From Pseudomonadota bacterium (GTDB lineage: Bacteria; Pseudomonadota; Gammaproteobacteria; Burkholderiales; Burkholderiaceae_C), in the NCBI GenBank assembly GCA_021845505.1, contig JAJZVU010000022.1, positions 1 to 60,278 of the forward strand: a stretch of DNA of 60,278 nucleotides, in the 5' to 3' direction. The first letter of the stretch is position 1; every line of letters begins with the position of its first letter. Under the pieces are notes generated by a model that ran no database searches, was not told the DNA's origin, and saw nothing but the letters and a program-made list of their open reading frames with translations. The position numbers and the translations under genes were made by a program. Below, in pieces: positions 55,684 to 60,278 of this stretch.

Positions 55684-57009
55684 TCAGCCCAGGCGCTTGA
55701 CCAGCACCCGCGAGCGGCGCTGGTCGTCGTAGCGCTGGCGGCGCGCTTCGGGCAGCCAGTCGGGGTCGACCGGGACGAAGCCGCGCTTGAGGAACCAGTG
55801 CATGGTGCGGGTGGTCAGCACGAAAATGCTCTCCAGTCGCAGCGCCCGCGCCTGTTGCTCGATGCGCCGCAGGATGCGTTCGCCGTCACCCTGGCCCTGG
55901 GCGCTCTCGGCCACGGTCAGCGCCGCCATCTCCCCGGTGCGGCGCTCGGGGTAGGGGTACAGCGCGGCGCAGCCGAAGATCACCCCGTCGTGCTCGAGCA
56001 CCGTGTAGTTGCCGATGTCGCGCTCGATTTCGGTGCGGTCGCGCTTGACCAGCACGCCTTGATCCTCCAGCGGCTCGATCAGTTGCAGGATGCCCCCGAC
56101 ATCGTCGGAAGTGGCCTGGCGCAGATGCTCCAGGTGTTCGTCGACGATCATCGTTCCCACGCCGTCGTGGGTGAACAGTTCCAGCAGCAGCGAGCCGTCG
56201 CGCTCGAAGCCGAGGATATGCGCCCGGCCGACTCCGCCGTGGCAGGCGCGCACCGCGTGGCGCAGGTAGAAGGCGGTGTCGGTGGCCTGCTGCGGCGCCG
56301 GCAGCCGCGCCAGCAGGCTGTCGGCCTGCTCCACCGTGAGTTCGGACAGCAACTGTCCCTGCTCGTCGAGCACGCCATCGACCTCGGTCACCAGCAGCAG
56401 CTTGTCGGCCTTGAGCGCCGACGCGACGCTGCTGGCCACGTCCTCCATGCTCAGGTTGAACGCCTCGCCGGTGGGCGAAAAGCCGAACGGGGAAATCAGC
56501 GCGACGGCGCCGTATTCCAGCGCGCGCTGGATGGTCGCCGCATCCACCTTGCGCACCAGCCCGGTGTGCTGGAAGTCCAGGCCGTCGATGACCCCGACCG
56601 GCCGCGCGGTGACGAAGTTGCCCGACACCACCCGCACGGTGGCGCCGGCCATCGGGGTATTGGGCAGCCCCTGGGAAAAGGTGGCTTCGATCTCGAAGCG
56701 CAATTGCCCCGCGGCTTCCTGGGCCGCGTCGAGCGCGACCTCGTCGGTCACCCGCATGCCGTGGCTGAAATGCGAGCTGACGCCCTTTTCGCGCAACTGC
56801 GCCTCGATCTGCGGCCGAAAGCCGTGGACCAGCACGATGCGCACGCCCATCGCAGCCAGCAGCGCCACGTCCTGCACCAGGGTGTTCAGGCGGCCGGCGG
56901 CGATCAACTCGCCGGCGATGGCGACGACGAACACCTTGCCGCGGTGGGCGTGCAGGTACGGCGCGACCGATCGCAGCCACTGGACGAACTGGGAGTCATC
57001 TGCGGACAT
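55684..57009 (-). CDS. argA: Amino-acid N-acetyltransferase (N-acetylglutamate synthase)
   Basis: A 441-residue enzyme making N-acetylglutamate, the first step of arginine synthesis. An amino-acid-kinase-like N-terminal domain ([25 protein letters not shown]), which usually binds arginine for feedback inhibition, is followed by a GNAT acetyltransferase domain ([19 protein letters not shown]). ATG 57009 ([18 protein letters not shown]) aligns with ArgA; an in-frame start 18 codons upstream would run toward the divergent hrpA start. Length matches E. coli ArgA (443). Confidence 0.94.
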   Translation of the reverse strand: MSADDSQFVQWLRSVAPYLHAHRGKVFVVAIAGELIAAGRLNTLVQDVALLAAMGVRIVLVHGFRPQIEAQLREKGVSSHFSHGMRVTDEVALDAAQEAAGQLRFEIEATFSQGLPNTPMAGATVRVVSGNFVTARPVGVIDGLDFQHTGLVRKVDAATIQRALEYGAVALISPFGFSPTGEAFNLSMEDVASSVASALKADKLLLVTEVDGVLDEQGQLLSELTVEQADSLLARLPAPQQATDTAFYLRHAVRACHGGVGRAHILGFERDGSLLLELFTHDGVGTMIVDEHLEHLRQATSDDVGGILQLIEPLEDQGVLVKRDRTEIERDIGNYTVLEHDGVIFGCAALYPYPERRTGEMAALTVAESAQGQGDGERILRRIEQQARALRLESIFVLTTRTMHWFLKRGFVPVDPDWLPEARRQRYDDQRRSRVLVKRLG

Positions 57010-57077
57010 TCGCGTGATTATCCTGGAATGACCGAAAATTGTCGTTTTCGCCCGGGTGTCCACCCCCCTGCCGCAGC

Positions 57078-60000
57078 ATGCAGCCGCCGAATTCCGCAGC
57101 CCCGCAGCCCGCGCGCCCGTCCAGGGGCGCGTGGGCGGCGCCGCTGCCGCCGCTGCGCTTTCCGGCCGAGCTTCCGGTCAGCGCGCGCCGCGACGACATC
57201 GCGCAGGCGATGCGCGAGCACCAGGTGGTCATCGTCTGCGGCGAGACCGGCTCGGGCAAGACCACCCAGCTGCCCAAGATCGCGTTGCAGCTCGGGCGCG
57301 GGCTGGGTGCCGGCGGCAGCGGGCTGATCGGCCACACCCAGCCGCGCCGGCTGGCGGCGGTCAGCGTCGCGCGGCGCATCGCCGAGGAAATCGGCAGCCC
57401 GCTGGGCGAGCATGTGGGATTCAAGGTGCGCTTCGCCGACCGGCTGCATCCCGGCGCATCGGTCAAGCTGATGACCGACGGCATCCTGCTGGCCGAAACC
57501 CAGCGCGATCCGCTGCTGTCGCAGTACGACACCCTGATCATCGACGAAGCCCACGAGCGCAGCCTGAACATCGACTTCCTGCTCGGCTACCTGCGCGCCC
57601 TGCTGCCGCGCCGCCCCGACCTGAAGCTGGTGATCACTTCGGCGACCATCGACGCCGAGCGCTTCGCGCGCCATTTCGCATCGGCGGCCGGGCCGGCACC
57701 GGTGATCGAGGTGTCGGGGCGGCTGTATCCGGTGCAGGTGCGCTGGCGCCCGCTGCTCGAGGAACCCGCCGAGGCTCTCGCGCCGGCGCCGCCCGGAACC
57801 TCGCGCCAGCCGCGCGAACTCGGCCAGGCGGTGTGCGACGCGGTGGACGAATTGTGGCGCTCGGGCAACGGCGACATCCTGGTGTTCCTTCCCGGGGAAA
57901 GGGAGATCCGCGACTGCGCCGAGGCGCTGCGCAAGCACCATCTGCAGACCGCGCGCCGCGGGGTCGAGATCCTGCCGCTGTACGCCCGGCTGTCGCAGGC
58001 CGAGCAGGACCGGGTGTTCCAGTCCGGTGGCGCGGCGCGGCGCATCGTGCTGTCGACCAATGTCGCCGAGACCTCGCTGACCGTGCCGGGGATCCGCTAC
58101 GTCGTCGATTCCGGACTGGCGCGGGTCAAGCGCTACAGCTACCGGCAGAAGGTCGAGCAGTTGCAGGTCGAGGCGATCAGCCAGGCGGCGGCCAACCAGC
58201 GCGCGGGACGCTGCGGGCGGCTGGCCGACGGCATCTGCGTGCGCCTGTACGACCAGGCCGACTTCGACTCCCGGCCACGCTTCACCGACCCGGAGGTCCT
58301 GCGCTCGTCGCTCGCGTCGGTGATCCTGCGCATGCAGGCGCTGGGCCTGCAGGCGGTCGATCAATTCCCCTTCATCGACCCGCCGCAGCCCAAGGCCATC
58401 GCCGACGGCTACCAGCTGCTGGGCGAACTCGGCGCGGTCGACCGCGAAAACCGGCTGACCGAAACCGGCCGCCAGCTGGCCGCGCTGCCGCTGGACCCGC
58501 GGCTGGGACGCATGATCCTGGAGGCGCGGGGCCAGCAGGCGCTGGCCGAGGTGCTGATCGTCGCGTCGGCGCTGGCCGTGCAGGATCCGCGGGATCGGCC
58601 GCCGGAGCGCCAGCAGGCGGCCGATGCCGCGCACCGGCGCTTTGTCGAGGGCTCGTCCGAGCTCGCCGGCTGGCTCAAGCTGTGGCAGCACTACCACGAT
58701 CTGGTGGCCGGCAAGAAGTCCAACCGCAAACTGCAGGAGCAGTTGCGCGCCGAATTCCTGTCGCCCTTGCGAATGCGCGAATGGCACGACGTGCACAGCC
58801 AGCTCCACACCCTGGTGGCCGAGCAGGGCTGGCGGCTGAACACCGCGCCGGCCACCGACGAACAGCTGCACCTGAGCCTGCTCGCCGGCTTGCTGGGCAA
58901 CGTCGGCTGCAAGGCCGACGACGGCGCGCATTACCTGGGCGCGCGCGGCACGCGCTTCCACATCCATCCGGCGTCGGCGCTCGGGCGCAAGGCCGGGCGC
59001 TGGGTGATGGCGGCCGAACTGGTGCAGACCACGCGGCTGTACGCCCGCCAGCTGGCGCGCATCGAGCCGCAGTGGATCGAGCGCGTCGGCTCGCACCTGC
59101 TGGTGCGCACGCTGCACGACCCGCACTGGGAAAAGAAGCCCGCGCAGGTCAGCGCCTTCGAGCGGGCGACGCTGTACGGCCTGGTGGTCTACCAGCAGCG
59201 GCGGGTCGACTACGGGCGCATCGATCCGGTGCTGGCGCGCGAGCTGTTCATCCGCCATGCGCTGGTGCAGGGCGAATGGGAGGCGCGCTGGCCGTTCCTC
59301 GCGCACAACCGCAGGCTGGTCGAGCAGATCGAACAACTCGAGGAGCGATCGCGCCGTCGCGACCTGCTGGTCGACGAATCGCTGATCGAGGCCTTCTACG
59401 ACCGTTTCGTTCCCGCCGAGGTGCACAGCGGCGCGACTTTCGATGCCTGGTACCGCAAGGCGCAGGCGGCGCAACCCCGGCTGCTGTTCCTCGAGCGCGA
59501 GGAGCTGATGCGTCACCAGGCCGCCGGGATCACCACCGAGGCCTTCCCGACGCGGCTGCGCGTGGGCGCGCTGGAGCTGCGCCTGAGCTACAGCTTCGAC
59601 CCCGGCGGCGCGCGCGACGGGGTCAGCGTGGAATTGCCGCTGGAGGCGCTGAACCAGCTACCCGAGCAGCGGCTGCAGTGGCTGGTCCCGGGCATGCTGG
59701 CCGACAAGATCGCCGCGCTGCTGAAAACCCTGCCGCAACGCCAGCGAGCGCGCCTGCTGCCGTTGCAGGCGACCGCGCAGGACATCGCCCGGCAATGGAT
59801 GGCCCCCGACCGCTACGCCAGCCAGCCGCTGCTGGACGCGCTGCGCGAAGCGGTGCGCGAGCGCACCGGGCTGGTGGTCGAGCCCGAGCACTTCCGGATC
59901 GACGCGCTGCCCGCGCACCTGCTGTTCCACATCCGGGTCGTCGACTCGCAGGGACGCCAGCTGGCGATGGGGCGCAACCTGGCGCGGCTGCGCGCCGACC

Positions 60001-60278
60001 TGGGCGGGGCGGCGCGCGAGGCCTTCCAGGCAGCGGCGCGCTCGCACGCGGCCCCGCTTGCCGTCGACGCAGCGGTCGGCGCCCCGGCCGGCGGTGCCTC
60101 GCGTCCGGCGCCACCGGCGGGCGGCGCGCGGGTCGCGCCACCCGCCACTCCAGCCGGTCCGCCGACGGCCGGGTCATCGGGGGCCGCGGCGCCGGCCGCC
60201 CCGAGCTACACCAGCTGGAGCTTCGGCGAGTTGCCCGAACTGCTGGAAATCCGCCGGGGCGACACCTCGCTGGTGGGT
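57078..60278 (+). CDS. hrpA: ATP-dependent RNA helicase HrpA, 3' end missing
   Basis: The frame is open from ATG 57078 to the right edge, 1,067 codons, so the last part (about 250 residues if typical) lies outside. DEAH-box helicase: Walker A CGETGSGKTT (from residue 54), DEAH at 156-159 (IIDEAHERS), SATIDAERF, then the winged-helix/ratchet and OB-fold region and the DUF3418 C-terminal domain (ELPELLEIRRGD at the edge). An Ala/Pro-rich insert (60010-60205) interrupts the C-terminal region. HrpA acts on RNA in translation-linked processes, including rescue of stalled ribosomes in E. coli. Divergent from argA. Confidence 0.94.
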   Translation, partial: MQPPNSAAPQPARPSRGAWAAPLPPLRFPAELPVSARRDDIAQAMREHQVVIVCGETGSGKTTQLPKIALQLGRGLGAGGSGLIGHTQPRRLAAVSVARRIAEEIGSPLGEHVGFKVRFADRLHPGASVKLMTDGILLAETQRDPLLSQYDTLIIDEAHERSLNIDFLLGYLRALLPRRPDLKLVITSATIDAERFARHFASAAGPAPVIEVSGRLYPVQVRWRPLLEEPAEALAPAPPGTSRQPRELGQAVCDAVDELWRSGNGDILVFLPGEREIRDCAEALRKHHLQTARRGVEILPLYARLSQAEQDRVFQSGGAARRIVLSTNVAETSLTVPGIRYVVDSGLARVKRYSYRQKVEQLQVEAISQAAANQRAGRCGRLADGICVRLYDQADFDSRPRFTDPEVLRSSLASVILRMQALGLQAVDQFPFIDPPQPKAIADGYQLLGELGAVDRENRLTETGRQLAALPLDPRLGRMILEARGQQALAEVLIVASALAVQDPRDRPPERQQAADAAHRRFVEGSSELAGWLKLWQHYHDLVAGKKSNRKLQEQLRAEFLSPLRMREWHDVHSQLHTLVAEQGWRLNTAPATDEQLHLSLLAGLLGNVGCKADDGAHYLGARGTRFHIHPASALGRKAGRWVMAAELVQTTRLYARQLARIEPQWIERVGSHLLVRTLHDPHWEKKPAQVSAFERATLYGLVVYQQRRVDYGRIDPVLARELFIRHALVQGEWEARWPFLAHNRRLVEQIEQLEERSRRRDLLVDESLIEAFYDRFVPAEVHSGATFDAWYRKAQAAQPRLLFLEREELMRHQAAGITTEAFPTRLRVGALELRLSYSFDPGGARDGVSVELPLEALNQLPEQRLQWLVPGMLADKIAALLKTLPQRQRARLLPLQATAQDIARQWMAPDRYASQPLLDALREAVRERTGLVVEPEHFRIDALPAHLLFHIRVVDSQGRQLAMGRNLARLRADLGGAAREAFQAAARSHAAPLAVDAAVGAPAGGASRPAPPAGGARVAPPATPAGPPTAGSSGAAAPAAPSYTSWSFGELPELLEIRRGDTSLVG

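Overview
This 60 kb window is a dense, very GC-rich chromosomal stretch of a betaproteobacterium, most likely a sulfur-oxidising member of Burkholderiales. The evidence is gene content and order: cvpA-purF-metZ-gltX, an aceE-aceF-lpdA cluster with a divergent sensor kinase/regulator-folD-prlC block, odhA-odhB-lpd-zapE, and bamD/rluD-pgeF-phaC-phaA-phaB-phaR-rimO. The arsR(soxR)-soxCDYZAX-soxB order is one I associate with Thiomonas-like bacteria, but the genus cannot be fixed from the window. I see no rRNA or tRNA genes, insertion sequences, phage genes or CRISPR arrays.

Layout. 1-5.7 kb: SPOR protein (partial), cvpA, purF, metZ, gltX and a small unknown gene. 5.7-14.4 kb: pyrD/rpiA (divergent), a DUF4124-glutaredoxin-like envelope protein, prlC, folD, a FixJ-type regulator and a PAS sensor kinase. 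14.5-20.5 kb: the pyruvate dehydrogenase genes aceE, aceF and lpdA; the last two begin with a virtually identical 341-bp block encoding a lipoyl domain. 20.5-24.6 kb: an NlpC/P60 hydrolase, an acrylyl-CoA reductase-like enzyme and propionate-CoA ligase. 24.8-32.0 kb: the sox gene cluster, led by an ArsR-family regulator. 32.4-39.2 kb: the 2-oxoglutarate dehydrogenase complex and zapE. 39.2-45.9 kb: an unknown Arg/Gln-rich exported protein, a PP2C phosphatase, a DinG-like helicase, bamD, rluD and pgeF. 46.1-50.6 kb: polyhydroxyalkanoate genes phaC-phaA-phaB and phaR. 50.7-60.3 kb: rimO, a TauE/SafE permease, an acetate transporter, a FadL-type porin, yggX, argA and hrpA, which runs off the right edge.

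How they work together. The sox genes encode the periplasmic SoxXA-YZ-B-CD thiosulfate-oxidising system including SoxCD, so complete oxidation to sulfate is expected. The rest describes a chemolithoheterotroph or mixotroph with a full carbon core: pyruvate and 2-oxoglutarate dehydrogenases, propionate/acrylate and acetate entry, and PHB storage fed from acetyl-CoA.

Nothing here looks like a wholly new system. The most interesting signals are regulatory or structural: a palindrome at the start of the arsR-sox transcript next to a regulator with cysteines placed as in persulfide-sensing ArsR proteins; a strong intrinsic terminator squeezed between soxX and soxB; the homogenised lipoyl-domain repeat in aceF/lpdA; a predicted lipoprotein SoxX; and tandem promoter-like boxes plus a leader hairpin before phaC.
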